A stretch of 64,000 nucleotides of DNA from Stenotrophomonas maltophilia D457 (GCF_000284595.1 NC_017671.1:1831001-1895000), one strand, 5' to 3'. Positions 28,370 to 38,673 are shown, counted from the stretch's first letter. The notes: generated by a model not told the origin, from the sequence alone. A program made the numbers and translations.

Positions 28370-29388
28370 ACCGGAACGCATCGCCCATGGCCGACGACAC
28401 GCTCGCCTGCGAGGCAATGGACTGGTTCCTGCGCAATCGCGAGGGAGTGCTGGACGAGGCCGAGCGGGTTGCGTTCCTGGACTGGATGAAGCGCTCGCCC
28501 GAGCACGTGCGCGCCTATATGCACGCCCTCGCGCTGCACCGGCAGGTCGGCGAGGCACTGCAATCGCCGTTGCCGGAAGAGGCGCCGGCGCCGCCACGGC
28601 AGGCGGCCGCCAAAGTGGTGCCTCTGTTCGATAGTGCCCCCGCCGCGCCGCACGCCGCGCCGCTGCGCCGCCACACGCGCGGGTGGGGGATGGCTGCCGC
28701 AGCCTGCATCGCCCTGCTCGGCGTGGGCCTGGTCCCGCAGCTGATGCCCACCGAACAGCTGTACAGCGCCGACCACGGTGAACTGCGTGACCTGGTGCTG
28801 CCTGACCGGACACAGGTGCGGCTCAACGCGGACAGCCGCCTGCGGGTACGCATGGGCTGGTTCAGTCGCAAGGCGGAACTGCTGCAGGGCGAGGCGACGT
28901 TCGACATCGCACGCGACCGCCGCCCGTTCGAGGTGCAGGTGAACGGCCTGGAGATCCGGGACATCGGCACAGTCTTCGACGTGTCGCGACGGCTGCAGAG
29001 CACGCGCATCGGTGTGGTTTCCGGCGAGGTCGAGGTCTGGAGCCAGGGCGCGGGTGCCCGCCGCCTGGCCCAGTTGGGGCAGGGCCGGGTGGTGCAGGTC
29101 GACGCGCGCAGCCATGCGGTGGAGTCCTTGGACATGCCACTGTCGATGCTGCTGGACTGGCAGCAGCGCAAAGTGTCCTTCCTTGACGAACGCTTGGACG
29201 AAGTGGCTGCTGCCTTCAACCGGCACAACCAGGTGCAGGTGCGCGTGCTGGACGAGGGCGCGGCATCGGCACGGTTGTCCGGCAGCCTCGATGCGCATCG
29301 CATCGGTGCGCTGCAGGACTTCCTCGAACGTGATCCGCGCTTCGTGGTGAGCCGCGAGGGCGACACAGTGCGGGTTGGCAGCCGCTGA
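28366..29388 (+). CDS. FecR-type anti-sigma factor / sigma regulator
   Basis: 340 residues. A cytoplasmic N-terminal DUF4880 domain (CEAMDWFLRNREGVLDEAERVAFLDWMKRSPEHVRAYMHALAL), one membrane segment (GMAAACIALLGVGLVPQL, about 107-124) and a periplasmic FecR domain (YSADHGELRDLVLPDRTQVRLNADSRL; GEATFDIARDRRPFEVQVNGLEIRDIGTVFDV), ending in an STN-like C-terminal region. It would hold the upstream sigma factor and receive a signal from the STN domain of the receptor encoded at 29530. Confidence 0.93.
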   Translation: MNRNASPMADDTLACEAMDWFLRNREGVLDEAERVAFLDWMKRSPEHVRAYMHALALHRQVGEALQSPLPEEAPAPPRQAAAKVVPLFDSAPAAPHAAPLRRHTRGWGMAAAACIALLGVGLVPQLMPTEQLYSADHGELRDLVLPDRTQVRLNADSRLRVRMGWFSRKAELLQGEATFDIARDRRPFEVQVNGLEIRDIGTVFDVSRRLQSTRIGVVSGEVEVWSQGAGARRLAQLGQGRVVQVDARSHAVESLDMPLSMLLDWQQRKVSFLDERLDEVAAAFNRHNQVQVRVLDEGAASARLSGSLDAHRIGALQDFLERDPRFVVSREGDTVRVGSR

Positions 29389-29406
29389 GGCCGAGGTGGC
29401 CGTGGA

Positions 29407-29424
29407 CTGTCAGAAAAAATTCAT
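29407..29424 (+). promoter_or_regulatory. Pho-box-like site upstream of the STN receptor
   Basis: CTGTCAGAAAAAATTCAT fits the Pho box layout (CTGTCAT-N4-CTGTCAT) perfectly in spacing and six of seven positions in the first half, but only four of seven in the second. The same stretch GAAAAAATTC followed by CGTTCT could instead be an ECF-type promoter for the sigma factor encoded upstream. Confidence 0.35.
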
Positions 29425-29529
29425 CGAATCCGCGTTCTCCACTTTGGTGGATGCGGGCTCTTACTTGGGAGAAGCCGCTGCCGATCCGCGCAGCGGCGCC
29501 TGCTGCCTTCTCTCTTCCAAGGACCCGTG

Positions 29530-32463
29530 ATGCGCAAGACGCTCTACCTGTCGATCATCCTCGCCCTGTCTCCCGGCAGCATGCCATTGGCCTTCGCGGC
29601 CGCCGCCGATGGCCTGGAGGCGCGTGTGTCCACGCCGATCGCGGCACAGCCGTTGGCGCGTGCACTGGAGCAGTTGTCACGCAGTTCCGGGGTGCAGTTC
29701 CTGTACTCGGCCGATGGCGATGCCCGCATGGCCGGTGCGGTGCCGCGCGGTGCCACCGTCAGGCAGGCGCTGGATGCACTGCTGGCCGGTACCGGCCTGG
29801 GCTACACCGTGGTGGATGGCAATGTCATCGCCATCGATCCGGCACCGGTACGCAACGCGCCAAAGCCCGGCGCACCGAAGCCGCGCGAGGCCGAGGCGGT
29901 GGTGGCGCCGACCCTGGACACGGTGAAGGTGATTGCCGCGCACGAGGTGATCGACCAGAAGAAGACCTCACCGGTGATCAAGGATTCGGTGGTCTACGAC
30001 GAAATGGACAGCTACGGCGACGAGACCCTGGCCGAGAGCCTGATGGCCGCTCCAGGCCTGAGTGCGGTGGAGGATGCCGGCGAGCCACGTTACGTGACGG
30101 TGCGCGGCGTGCAGGCCAATCTCAACTACACCACCATCGATGGCATCGCGATTGCCAGCGTGGGTGGCAGTGGCTCCGGCGAACGCATGAACAACCTGCA
30201 GCTGATTCCCAGCGACATCGGCACCCGTACCGACATCTACAAGAGCTTCAGTGCGGAGCAGGCACCGGATGCGGTCGGCGGCGTGATCGACATCATCAGC
30301 CGCAGTGCCTTCGACCGGTCCGGCAAGTACGTGTTTGCCGACGTGGCAGGTATCTATTCCACGGCCGAGACCAACGTCGAGCGCAGCGCTGGCGGCAACC
30401 ACGAAACCCTGGGCCACTTCGGCAAGAGCGCCAAGATGGTGTTCTCCAACCAGTTCGGCGCCGGGCAGGAGTTCGGCATCGTCGCGGTGGCACGCTATGA
30501 GCAGCGTTCGCGCAACAGCGTCAAGCGCTGGGTGGAGTCGAACTACTACTACAACGACGCCGGCAAGTACCTCACCGACGGCACCACCGGGCCGGATGAG
30601 GCCAAGGGTTGGAACGGGCTGCGTGCGCCCGGCAATTTCAGCACCGGCACCTACACCAACTTCATCACCAACTTCGGCGGCTCGGCCAAGCTGGAATGGA
30701 AGCCGTCGGACGATCCGTTCTACGCATCGCTGCTGCTGTACTCGTACCGGTTCTACGAGAACTCGACGATGAACAAGACCGACCTGTACGGCAACGCCAA
30801 GTTTCCGATCCGCAACCAGACCGAGGACAGCGGCACCACCCAGATCAACAGCATCTACATCAAGAACCGCCACGACCGCTGGGACCGCAGCAACCGTGGC
30901 GCCATCGCCAGCTTCAACTGGGACATCGGCGACCGTTCGCGGCTGACCCTGCGCGGCGGCCATACCGAAGAGACTTTCCACAACAACCAGGTCTACTGGG
31001 GTGTGCGCGCCTACCCAAGCAGCCTGTTCGTCGACTACGAGAACGACAGCCACGGTTTCCCCAACGCGGTGGCGGTGTCCGATTCCAGCCTGCTGACCAG
31101 CTCGGCGTTCAAGCTCAATCCGGCGCAGGCCTATGTCTCCCCGCGCGATGCCAAGGAGAGCATCGACAACCTGCGCGCCGACTTCAGCTACAACATCGAC
31201 GCCGATGCACGTGGCTTCGGCTTGGCCACCGGCGCCGAATACCGTCACCTGAAGATCTGGCAGGACATCGACTTCGACTACTTCAAGAGCAGCGCCACGC
31301 TCAACGATTACCTGTATCCGGGATCGACGCTGCTGGGCAGCGTGCCGGGCTTCCCGCTGATCGACAACCGCAAGTGGAACGAGGAACTGCTACCGAAACT
31401 GGGCAACAACAATGCGGCGTATCCGAATGCCAACTTCACCAGTGACTACAAGTACGTGGAGGACATCACCAATGCGTACGTGTCCGCGCACTACGCCTGG
31501 GACCGGCTGCTGCTGATCGGTGGCCTGCGCTATGACCACACCCGCTTCGATGCCTACAGCCCGTTCAGCAATGATGGCGGCACCACCTATACCTCTGCCT
31601 TCCGCAACACGAGCGGTGGCTACAACAACCTGTTGCCCTCGTTGAATGCGACGTTCAAGCTGAGCGAGGACCAGCGCCTGCGCTTCTCCGCCAGCCGCAC
31701 GCTGGGCCGGCCGACGCCGAGCAACATTGCCCAGGCCACCAGCACCAGCTGTGGCGATGACGAGGAGGGCAGGGGCTTCTGCACCATCAAGCAGGGCAAT
31801 GCGAACCTGCAGCCGCGCCGTTCCACCAACATCGACCTTGCATGGGACCTGTACTTCAACGGCAACAACGGCCTGGTCTCGGTGGCGTTGTTCGACAAGG
31901 TAATCAAGGACGACATCTACACCCTGACCACCTTCGAGAACGTGGGCGATACCCGTTACCGGGTGACCCAACCGATGAACACCGATGAGTCCAGGCTGCG
32001 CGGCGTCGAGTTCGCGGTGGCCAACCGCAACCTGCAATGGGGCCGCCAGCGCTTCGACATGTACTTCAACGCCACGCGGCTGGAAGGCAGGACCAACTAC
32101 CGCATCACCGATGGCACCGAGCGACGCCTGGACCGGCTGCTGTACCAGCCGGACTGGTCGCTCAATGGTTCGGTGATCTGGCGCATGCCGTGGAAGAACT
32201 CGCAACTGCGCCTGTCCGGAACCTACCGCAGCCGGATGCTGGTCGACTTCGGCGACACCCAGTGGCTGGATTCGTACTACGACCCGTACATGACCTTCAA
32301 CATGGCCTTCAGCCACAAGGTCAGCAGGCACGTGACGCTGAAGTACGAAGCCAAGAACCTGTTCAACACCCAGCCGACCTACAGCACCGGCCCGAACGGG
32401 CGCTTCCGTACCGAGATCGACGACTACGGCCGCTTCTTCTACTTCCACATCATCTACAACTGA
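29530..32463 (+). CDS. TonB-dependent transducer receptor with N-terminal STN domain
   Basis: 977 residues. Signal peptide MRKTLYLSIILALSPGSMPLAFA, then an STN signalling domain (VSTPIAAQPLARALEQLSRSSGVQFLYSADGDARMAGAVPRGATVRQALDALLAGTGLGYTVVDGNVIAI, about 33-105), a plug (DEMDSYGDETLAESLMAAPGLSAVEDAGEPRYVTVRGVQANLNYTTIDGIAI) and a large barrel ending in FYFHIIYN. The STN domain fits the FecR-like protein encoded immediately upstream. A phosphatase gene follows after 10 bases, suggesting an organophosphate rather than a ferri-siderophore ligand; the ligand is unproven. Confidence 0.9.
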   Translation: MRKTLYLSIILALSPGSMPLAFAAAADGLEARVSTPIAAQPLARALEQLSRSSGVQFLYSADGDARMAGAVPRGATVRQALDALLAGTGLGYTVVDGNVIAIDPAPVRNAPKPGAPKPREAEAVVAPTLDTVKVIAAHEVIDQKKTSPVIKDSVVYDEMDSYGDETLAESLMAAPGLSAVEDAGEPRYVTVRGVQANLNYTTIDGIAIASVGGSGSGERMNNLQLIPSDIGTRTDIYKSFSAEQAPDAVGGVIDIISRSAFDRSGKYVFADVAGIYSTAETNVERSAGGNHETLGHFGKSAKMVFSNQFGAGQEFGIVAVARYEQRSRNSVKRWVESNYYYNDAGKYLTDGTTGPDEAKGWNGLRAPGNFSTGTYTNFITNFGGSAKLEWKPSDDPFYASLLLYSYRFYENSTMNKTDLYGNAKFPIRNQTEDSGTTQINSIYIKNRHDRWDRSNRGAIASFNWDIGDRSRLTLRGGHTEETFHNNQVYWGVRAYPSSLFVDYENDSHGFPNAVAVSDSSLLTSSAFKLNPAQAYVSPRDAKESIDNLRADFSYNIDADARGFGLATGAEYRHLKIWQDIDFDYFKSSATLNDYLYPGSTLLGSVPGFPLIDNRKWNEELLPKLGNNNAAYPNANFTSDYKYVEDITNAYVSAHYAWDRLLLIGGLRYDHTRFDAYSPFSNDGGTTYTSAFRNTSGGYNNLLPSLNATFKLSEDQRLRFSASRTLGRPTPSNIAQATSTSCGDDEEGRGFCTIKQGNANLQPRRSTNIDLAWDLYFNGNNGLVSVALFDKVIKDDIYTLTTFENVGDTRYRVTQPMNTDESRLRGVEFAVANRNLQWGRQRFDMYFNATRLEGRTNYRITDGTERRLDRLLYQPDWSLNGSVIWRMPWKNSQLRLSGTYRSRMLVDFGDTQWLDSYYDPYMTFNMAFSHKVSRHVTLKYEAKNLFNTQPTYSTGPNGRFRTEIDDYGRFFYFHIIYN

Positions 32464-32473
32464 GGGCACAGCC

Positions 32474-34069
32474 GTGGAGACGATCAATCGCAGGCGATTC
32501 CTGGCCCTGGCCGGCCTGTCCGCTGCCGGCGCCTGGATGGGCACGGCACGCGCGCTGGCCGCGCAGGCCGATGCCACCACGCTGAACCCGCGCAACCTGC
32601 TGGCCAAGCCGCGCTTTGCCAGCACGCCCTTCACCCTGGGCGTGGCCTCGGGTGATCCCACGGCCGACGGCATGGTGCTGTGGACGCGGCTGGCGACGGA
32701 GCCGCTGGTGTTCGGCGGTGGCATGCCGACCCGGCCGATGGTGGTCGAATGGCAGCTGGCAGCGGACGAAGGCATGCGCAAGGTGGTACGCCAGGGTTCG
32801 GCGCTCGCGCATCCCGAACTCGGCCACGCGGTGCACGTGGAACTGGAAGGATTGGCGCCCGGACGGCCCTACTGGTACCGCTTTACCGTGGGTGGCCACG
32901 CCAGTGCAGTCGGTTGTACCCGCACGCTGCCGGCAGCCGCGGCAGCGGTGGATCGCGTGCGCTTTGTGGTGGCCGGCTGCCAGCACTACGAAGAAGGCCA
33001 CTACACCGCGTGGCGGCGCATCGCCGAGGAACCGCTGGATTTCGTCTTCCACTACGGTGATTACATCTACGAAGGTGAAAGCCAGCCTGGCCTGCGGAAG
33101 ATGAACGGCCAGCCGTTCACCAACCTGCGCAACCACGTCGGCCCGCAGACCTACACGCTGGATGATTACCGCCGCCGCTATGCCCAGTACAAGAGCGATG
33201 CCGACCTGCAGGCCGCGCATGCGTCGGCACCGTGGTTCGTCACTTTCGATGACCATGAAGTGGACAACAACTGGGCCGGCGCCGAAGACCAGGACGATAC
33301 GCCCAGCGAAGTGTTCCTGCTGCGGCGCGCACAGGCGTTCCAGGCCTACTACGAGAACATGCCGCTGCGCCGTTCGGCATTCCCGCGCGATGGCCACATG
33401 CAGCTGTACCGGCGCGCACGCTACGGAACGCTGATGGACCTGCACCTGCTCGACACACGCCAGTACCGCAGCAAGCAGGTGAACATGGCGCTGCGTGAGG
33501 ACGTGGAATCGCCGGAGCGCAGCATCGTCGGTGCGAAGCAGGAGCGCTGGCTGTTCGATGGCCTGGCCGATGCCGCACCGCGTTGGCACACCATCGCCCA
33601 CCAGGTAGCGCTGGGCAACTACATGCGCGAGAAGGACGGCGTGGTGCAGTCGTCCGATGACCAATGGTCGGGTTACCTGGACAGCCGTCGGCGCCTGCTC
33701 GACCACATCCAGAAGGTCGGCTTCGGCAACGTGGTGACCGCCTGTGGCGACGCGCACCGGCATTACGCCAGCGACCTGGTGCAGGACCATCGTGATTCGG
33801 GCGTGGTCTCCAGCGAGTTCCTTGCCACTTCGATCACTTCCGGTGCTGACGGCCAGGGCGTGGACGCGTATGCCAGGAACCAGCTTGCGCACAGCCCCAA
33901 TCTGAAGGCGACCACCGACAAGCGTGGCTACCTGCTGTGCGATGTCACCCATGATGCGTGGATCGGCGACATGAAGACGCTGGATACGGTGATGCGACCG
34001 AACGGTACCGTGCAGAGCTGGAAGCGCTACGCGGTGGAGCACGGCCGGCCGGGGCTGCAGGAGGCCTGA
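32474..34069 (+). CDS. phoD: PhoD-family alkaline phosphatase/phosphodiesterase, Tat-exported
   Basis: 531 residues beginning at GTG 32474. A Tat signal (NRRRFLALAGLSAAGAWMGTARALA) precedes the PhoD N-terminal domain (FTLGVASGDPTADGMVLWTRLA) and the metallophosphatase domain: FVVAGCQHYEEGHYTAW, DFVFHYGDYIYEG, FVTFDDHEVDNNW, ATACGDAH-like VVTACGDAHRHYASD, and SSEFLATSITS. These are the Ca/Fe ligands of PhoD enzymes, which act on phosphate mono- and diesters in the periplasm or outside the cell. It is co-directional with the STN receptor. Confidence 0.93.
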   Translation: METINRRRFLALAGLSAAGAWMGTARALAAQADATTLNPRNLLAKPRFASTPFTLGVASGDPTADGMVLWTRLATEPLVFGGGMPTRPMVVEWQLAADEGMRKVVRQGSALAHPELGHAVHVELEGLAPGRPYWYRFTVGGHASAVGCTRTLPAAAAAVDRVRFVVAGCQHYEEGHYTAWRRIAEEPLDFVFHYGDYIYEGESQPGLRKMNGQPFTNLRNHVGPQTYTLDDYRRRYAQYKSDADLQAAHASAPWFVTFDDHEVDNNWAGAEDQDDTPSEVFLLRRAQAFQAYYENMPLRRSAFPRDGHMQLYRRARYGTLMDLHLLDTRQYRSKQVNMALREDVESPERSIVGAKQERWLFDGLADAAPRWHTIAHQVALGNYMREKDGVVQSSDDQWSGYLDSRRRLLDHIQKVGFGNVVTACGDAHRHYASDLVQDHRDSGVVSSEFLATSITSGADGQGVDAYARNQLAHSPNLKATTDKRGYLLCDVTHDAWIGDMKTLDTVMRPNGTVQSWKRYAVEHGRPGLQEA

Positions 34070-34084
34070 ATCTAGCGGTCTGCG

Positions 34085-34170
34085 CTGTAGAGCCGAGCCC
34101 ACGCTCGGCTGCTTCTTTCGGGGCAATGCGACCGGGGCGAAAGCAGCCGAGCATGGGCTCGGCACTACAG
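34085..34170. repeat. Paired GTAGAGCCGAGC palindromes (SMAG type)
   Basis: CTGTAGAGCCGAGCCCACGC at the left and its near-complement ending GGCTCGGCACTACAG at the right, with inner hairpins, form an 86-bp inverted unit between the convergent phoD and phospholipase C genes. Confidence 0.85.
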
Positions 34171-34177
34171 GGATTCT

Positions 34178-36298
34178 TCAATCGTGCTCGAACCGCAGCG
34201 GTTCGGTGCCCATCGCCGGGTCACTGGTACCGGGACGACCATCCTCGGTGCGGCCGGCCAGGCGCAGGGTACTGTCGCCCGCACCGATGTGCAGGTCGTA
34301 CCAGCCTGCGGTGGGCGTTGCGTCCCACGCCAACGTGGTCTCCGCGCGCGCCGGCAGGGCCATCGTCTGCTCGGGCATGTGGCCGGCATAGGCGCCCGCC
34401 TGCACACGCACCTGCTGTGCGCTGTCACCCAGATTGCGCAGGTGCAGCCGCAGCTGGCCATCCGCGCGATCAATTGAAGCCTGCACGGCAGGAGCCTTGG
34501 CCGCACCCTGGAAGTGGCGGTGGAAGCCGTTCGGACCGAGCAGCCACAGGTCATAGCGGCCCTGGGCGTCCAGCGGCCAACGCTCGCGCAGCGGCATGCC
34601 CGGCAGCAGCGTGTAACGGCGCGGCACCGCCTCCAGCCGCAGCCGATCGTAGACATGCAGCACTGCCGCTGCGCCCTCGCAGGACAACGCCAGGTCAACG
34701 CCCGCGACGTCGACCGCAGCAATCGATGCCTGCGGTCGATAGGGAAGGGCACGCGCCGGGCGTACACCGCTTTCCTGTTTCGCTGGCTTCAGCCCCTCTG
34801 GCAGCGCGGGCACGGTGCGCCCCGGCAAAGCAGCGGCGCGTGCGGCCACCGCGCTCACGTCGGGCAGGCCGCGGACGAACGGGCGGGTATCGCGCTGGGC
34901 AAAGTCGAACGCAGTGCTGAGGTCGCCGCAGACCGCGCGGCGCCACGGCGAGATGTCCGGCGCGGACACACCAAAGCGGCGTTCGATCAGTCGAATGACC
35001 GAGGTGTGGTCGTACACCTGCGAATCGACCCAGCCACCGCGGCTCCAGGGCGAGATCACGTACAGCGGCACGCGCGGGCCCAGTCCATACGGGCGGCCGC
35101 GCAGTTCGGCGAAGTCGTACTTCTCATCTCCCGGTGCCGGATGGCGGTGGTACTCGCCTTCAGTGCTGACCGAGGACGCACCCGCCCAGCCACCGTCCAC
35201 CGGCGAAGGCGGTGCCGGTGGTGGCATGTGGTCGAAGAAACCGTCGTTCTCGTCGAACATCAGCAGCAGGGCGGTGCGGCTCCACACCTGCGGATCGGCG
35301 GTCAGTGCATCCAGCACGCGCGCGGTATAGGCCGCGCCCTGGGCCGGGCTGGAGGGGCCGGGATGCTCGCTGCCTGCCGCGTCGGCGATGATGAAGCTGA
35401 CCTGCGGCAGGCGTCCGTCGATGACGTCCTGGCGCAGCTGCGCCAGGCCACGCGTGCTGACCCCGCGTGCGCGCAGCTGCGGGTCATGCCCCGGCGCAGC
35501 GCGGTAGGCCTGGCGGAACGCCTCGAAGCCGGCCAGCGGGTTGTCGGTGAAGTTGTCGGCCATGTCCTGGTAGATCTGCCAGGATACCCCCGCCTTCTGC
35601 AGGCGTTCGACATAGCTGGCCCAGCGGTACGACGCAGGATGCCCGCCGTGCTCGGTGAAGTTGTCGTGCGAGTTGGCGATCACCGGGCCGCCGGCGCGGG
35701 CGGCAGCATCGTTGTGGCCGGTCCACAGGAACACCCGGTTCGGGTTGGTTCCGGCCTGCATCGCGCAGTGGTAGGCGTCGCAGATGGTGAAGGCATCGGC
35801 CAGGGCGAACTGGAAGGGCAGGTCGCTGCGCTGGAAGTAGCCCATCGAGTGGTTCTGCTTGGCTTTCGGCCATTGCCCCATGCGTCCGTGGTCCCAGGCC
35901 CGCTGTGCATCCGGCCAGGTGTGCGGCGTGCCTTCCACGCGCATGTAGCCGAAGTGCGCGGCGGTATCCAGCGGGAACGGCGCGATCGCGCGCTTGCCGC
36001 TGGCATCGGGCTGCAGCCACAGGCTGCGCGCGCGGGCGCCGGCCTGCAGTGCCTGCGCCGGAGCGACGAAGCGATCGCCGAAACCCCGCACGCCCGGCAG
36101 CGTGCCGAAGTAGTGGTCGAACGAACGGTTCTCCTGCATGAACACCACGATGTGCTGCAGGTCTTCCAGGCTGCGGGTCCGCGCGGCGGGGGCGATCGCG
36201 GCGGCCCGGGCGATGCTGGGCAGCAGCGGGGAAAGGCCGGCGGCAACGCCGGCCTGCAACAACCGGCGTCGGCCGATATCGGTCACGGGCTCACTCAC
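34178..36298 (-). CDS. plcN: Phosphocholine-type phospholipase C, Tat-exported
   Basis: 706 residues. Tat signal (IGRRRLLQAGVAAGLSPLLPSIARA), then the phosphoesterase domain with MQENRSFDHYFGTLPGVRGF, GTNPNRVFLWTGHND, LMFDENDGFFDHMPPP and GLGPRVPLYVISPWSRGGWVDSQVYDHTSVIRLIERRFGV, which are signatures of the PlcH/PlcN/AcpA superfamily. Two C-terminal DUF756 domains follow (about 500-700). It would release phosphocholine or phosphoethanolamine head groups from phospholipids. PlcN versus PlcH cannot be decided here. Its start overlaps the stop of the upstream TonB receptor gene. Confidence 0.9.
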   Translation of the reverse strand: MSEPVTDIGRRRLLQAGVAAGLSPLLPSIARAAAIAPAARTRSLEDLQHIVVFMQENRSFDHYFGTLPGVRGFGDRFVAPAQALQAGARARSLWLQPDASGKRAIAPFPLDTAAHFGYMRVEGTPHTWPDAQRAWDHGRMGQWPKAKQNHSMGYFQRSDLPFQFALADAFTICDAYHCAMQAGTNPNRVFLWTGHNDAAARAGGPVIANSHDNFTEHGGHPASYRWASYVERLQKAGVSWQIYQDMADNFTDNPLAGFEAFRQAYRAAPGHDPQLRARGVSTRGLAQLRQDVIDGRLPQVSFIIADAAGSEHPGPSSPAQGAAYTARVLDALTADPQVWSRTALLLMFDENDGFFDHMPPPAPPSPVDGGWAGASSVSTEGEYHRHPAPGDEKYDFAELRGRPYGLGPRVPLYVISPWSRGGWVDSQVYDHTSVIRLIERRFGVSAPDISPWRRAVCGDLSTAFDFAQRDTRPFVRGLPDVSAVAARAAALPGRTVPALPEGLKPAKQESGVRPARALPYRPQASIAAVDVAGVDLALSCEGAAAVLHVYDRLRLEAVPRRYTLLPGMPLRERWPLDAQGRYDLWLLGPNGFHRHFQGAAKAPAVQASIDRADGQLRLHLRNLGDSAQQVRVQAGAYAGHMPEQTMALPARAETTLAWDATPTAGWYDLHIGAGDSTLRLAGRTEDGRPGTSDPAMGTEPLRFEHD

Positions 36299-38673
36299 AG
36301 GTCCACACGGAAGGAGATGCCGACGGTGCGCGGAGCGCCGATGAAGGCGTTGTCGCGGCCGTCCACCCCCGCAAGATACCGCTTGTCGGTGAGGTTGCTC
36401 ACCACCAGGTTGGCACCCATGCCCTTCAGGCGCGGCGACAGGCCCTGCAGGTCGAAGCCGATGTTCGCGTTGAACACGGTGGCCGAGGGCAGCTTGTTGA
36501 CGTTGGCGGCGTCGAGGTAGCGGGTGCCCAGGTAACGGCCGGACAGGCCGAAGTTCCAGTTCTCGCCCTGCCAGTCCGCCGAGAGTACGAGGGTCTGTTC
36601 GGGTTGGCCGATCACCTTGGCGCCGTCGACGATGCCCAGCTGGGTATCACGCGCGGCATCGCCACTGCCCAGGTACTTGGAGCGGTTGTAGGTATAGGCG
36701 GCGTTGAGGCGCCAGCCGTTGTCCCAGCCATAGCCGAACGCTGCTTCCAGGCCGTTGCTTTCCACGCCGCCGAAGTTCTCGTAGACGCCGTCGGTCTCGC
36801 CCAGGTAGTCGATGCCGCTGACGAAGCCGGCCGGCAGGTAGACGATGCGGTTGTCGAACTTGATGTTGTACAGCGTGACCGAGGCGGTCAACGGCCAGCG
36901 GCTGATGCGCATGCCCACTTCAATGTTGTCAGCGGTCTCCGGCTCGACGTTGCGGAAGCGCTGCGGGTCGGTCTCGCCGAGCACGCCGGAAGGAATCGCG
37001 GCGAAGTTCTGCGAGAAGCCGGCGAACAGCTCCATGCCTTCCACGCCGGGCGCCCAGGTGAAGCCGGTGGACAGCAGCGGATCGGACCTGGAGTCGGATG
37101 TGACGTGCTCGCTGGCACCGATCACGCGGCGGCGCGACTGGTCGACGAAGAACTGCTTCACGCCGAGGCGCGCGCTGAACGGGCCGAAGCGGGCCACGTC
37201 CTCGACGTAGTACATCTGTTCGTCGACCTTGTACTTGTCCTCGAACTGTACCCAGTACGGCTGGTGGTCGAAGGCGATGTCCTGGCCGACGTTGAGCAGG
37301 CGATGCCAGTCGCGGCGTGCCGAACGGTCCAGCTTCTCCACCCACAGGCCGCCGCGGATCGTGTTGTCGACTGCGCCGAAAGTCTGGCGCCATTCGCCGT
37401 CGGCGGTCACGCCCATGCGGTCGTTGTCGTAGTGGGTGTGGCGATACGACTGCGCGCCCAGCACGTTGCCGGCGTAGCAGTTCGGATCGTACTCGGCGGT
37501 GAAGCCCAGGCGCGGGCTGCAGCTGGCCAGGCGCTGCGCGGCACTGCCATCGGGATTGACGAAGAAAATCTGGCCACGGTTGCTGCCGCCGTACACGGTC
37601 TTGCCGCCGAGGTATTCCGACTCCGGGCGACCGGCTCCGTCATCGCTGACCTGCGCCAGATACGGTGGCAGCCAGTCGCCGCGGCCTTGCATGCGGTGCC
37701 CGTAGGCGGCCACCGAGGCCTTGAAGCCGTTGCCACCGTCGAAGGCCGCGCGCAGGTAGCCGAAGGTGTTCTCGCGCAGCGCACGCGAGCCGGAACGGTA
37801 GTTCTGGTCCAGGTAGGGAATGCCGGTGAGGGTACCGACCAGGTTGTCGCGATCCGGATTGGTCGCGAAGCCCTTCGGTGAGACGCTGGTGTACTCCGGC
37901 TCGTCCGCATCGTTGTAGGACAGGTAGCCGGTCAGGGTCCAGCGATCCAGTTCGGTGATGAGCTTGCCGGCGATGTGGTCATTGCTGGTCTTGCCGCTGC
38001 CATCGATCCAGTCATGCACGCGCGCCGACGAGGCACTGACCCAGGCGCGGGTGTGGCCGCCGAGCAGGCCGGTGTCGTAGCGCACGTAGTACTTGCGTGC
38101 CTCGTTGTCACCGGTGCCGACCACGAAGCGTAGGCGGCTGTCCTGCAGCGGATCGCTGGTGAGGAAGTTGAGCGTGCCGCCCAGGGCCTCGTTCGAGCGC
38201 GAGGAGATATCGGCAGTGCCCTGGCTGACTTCCACCGTTTCCAGGTCGAGGGTGTCGATGTAGCGGTTGGCCAGCGAGCCGCCGCCGTAACCCGAGCCAC
38301 CATTGGGCAGGCCGTCGATGGTGGTGCCGATCTGCTGGGTATCACGGTTGGTGACGAAGCCACGCATGCTGATCTGCGTGCCCCACACCGACGAGCCGGT
38401 GGCATCGGCCTCGCTGACCACCACGCCGGGCACTTCGTTGAGCGCGTCGTTGACACTGCTCATCACGGTCTGCCGGTTCAGCGTTTCCGCACGCACGGAA
38501 GTCTTGGCATAGCTGGTGGCCTGGCCGATCACCTGCACCTGGTCGAGGGTGCGGGCCTCACTGCTGCGCGCTTCAGCGGCATCGCCCTGCGGTGCTTCGG
38601 CCAGGGCGTCCAGTGCGGGAGCGATCAGCAGGGCAAGCAGCGAGACACGGGGAAAGCGCGCAGACGTTCGCAT
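36295..38673 (-). CDS. TonB-dependent receptor coupled to phospholipase C
   Basis: 792 residues from the ATG read at 38673, with signal peptide MRTSARFPRVSLLALLIAPALDALA. A TonB-box-like LDQVQVIGQA, the plug (NEVPGVVVSEADATGSSVWGTQISMRGF; DGLPNGGSGYGGGSLANRYIDTLDLETVEVSQG) and a barrel ending GISFRVDL are visible. No STN domain. The four-base overlap with the phospholipase gene indicates an operon, and a Pho-box-like site lies 50 bases upstream. The ligand may be a product of phospholipid hydrolysis or a nutrient needed in phosphate starvation; this is inference. Confidence 0.9.
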   Translation of the reverse strand: MRTSARFPRVSLLALLIAPALDALAEAPQGDAAEARSSEARTLDQVQVIGQATSYAKTSVRAETLNRQTVMSSVNDALNEVPGVVVSEADATGSSVWGTQISMRGFVTNRDTQQIGTTIDGLPNGGSGYGGGSLANRYIDTLDLETVEVSQGTADISSRSNEALGGTLNFLTSDPLQDSRLRFVVGTGDNEARKYYVRYDTGLLGGHTRAWVSASSARVHDWIDGSGKTSNDHIAGKLITELDRWTLTGYLSYNDADEPEYTSVSPKGFATNPDRDNLVGTLTGIPYLDQNYRSGSRALRENTFGYLRAAFDGGNGFKASVAAYGHRMQGRGDWLPPYLAQVSDDGAGRPESEYLGGKTVYGGSNRGQIFFVNPDGSAAQRLASCSPRLGFTAEYDPNCYAGNVLGAQSYRHTHYDNDRMGVTADGEWRQTFGAVDNTIRGGLWVEKLDRSARRDWHRLLNVGQDIAFDHQPYWVQFEDKYKVDEQMYYVEDVARFGPFSARLGVKQFFVDQSRRRVIGASEHVTSDSRSDPLLSTGFTWAPGVEGMELFAGFSQNFAAIPSGVLGETDPQRFRNVEPETADNIEVGMRISRWPLTASVTLYNIKFDNRIVYLPAGFVSGIDYLGETDGVYENFGGVESNGLEAAFGYGWDNGWRLNAAYTYNRSKYLGSGDAARDTQLGIVDGAKVIGQPEQTLVLSADWQGENWNFGLSGRYLGTRYLDAANVNKLPSATVFNANIGFDLQGLSPRLKGMGANLVVSNLTDKRYLAGVDGRDNAFIGAPRTVGISFRVDL

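Noticed and set aside
27800..28813. Long antisense frame over the sigma and FecR genes
   Set aside because: Arg/Pro/Ala-rich antisense of well-supported genes; no family features.
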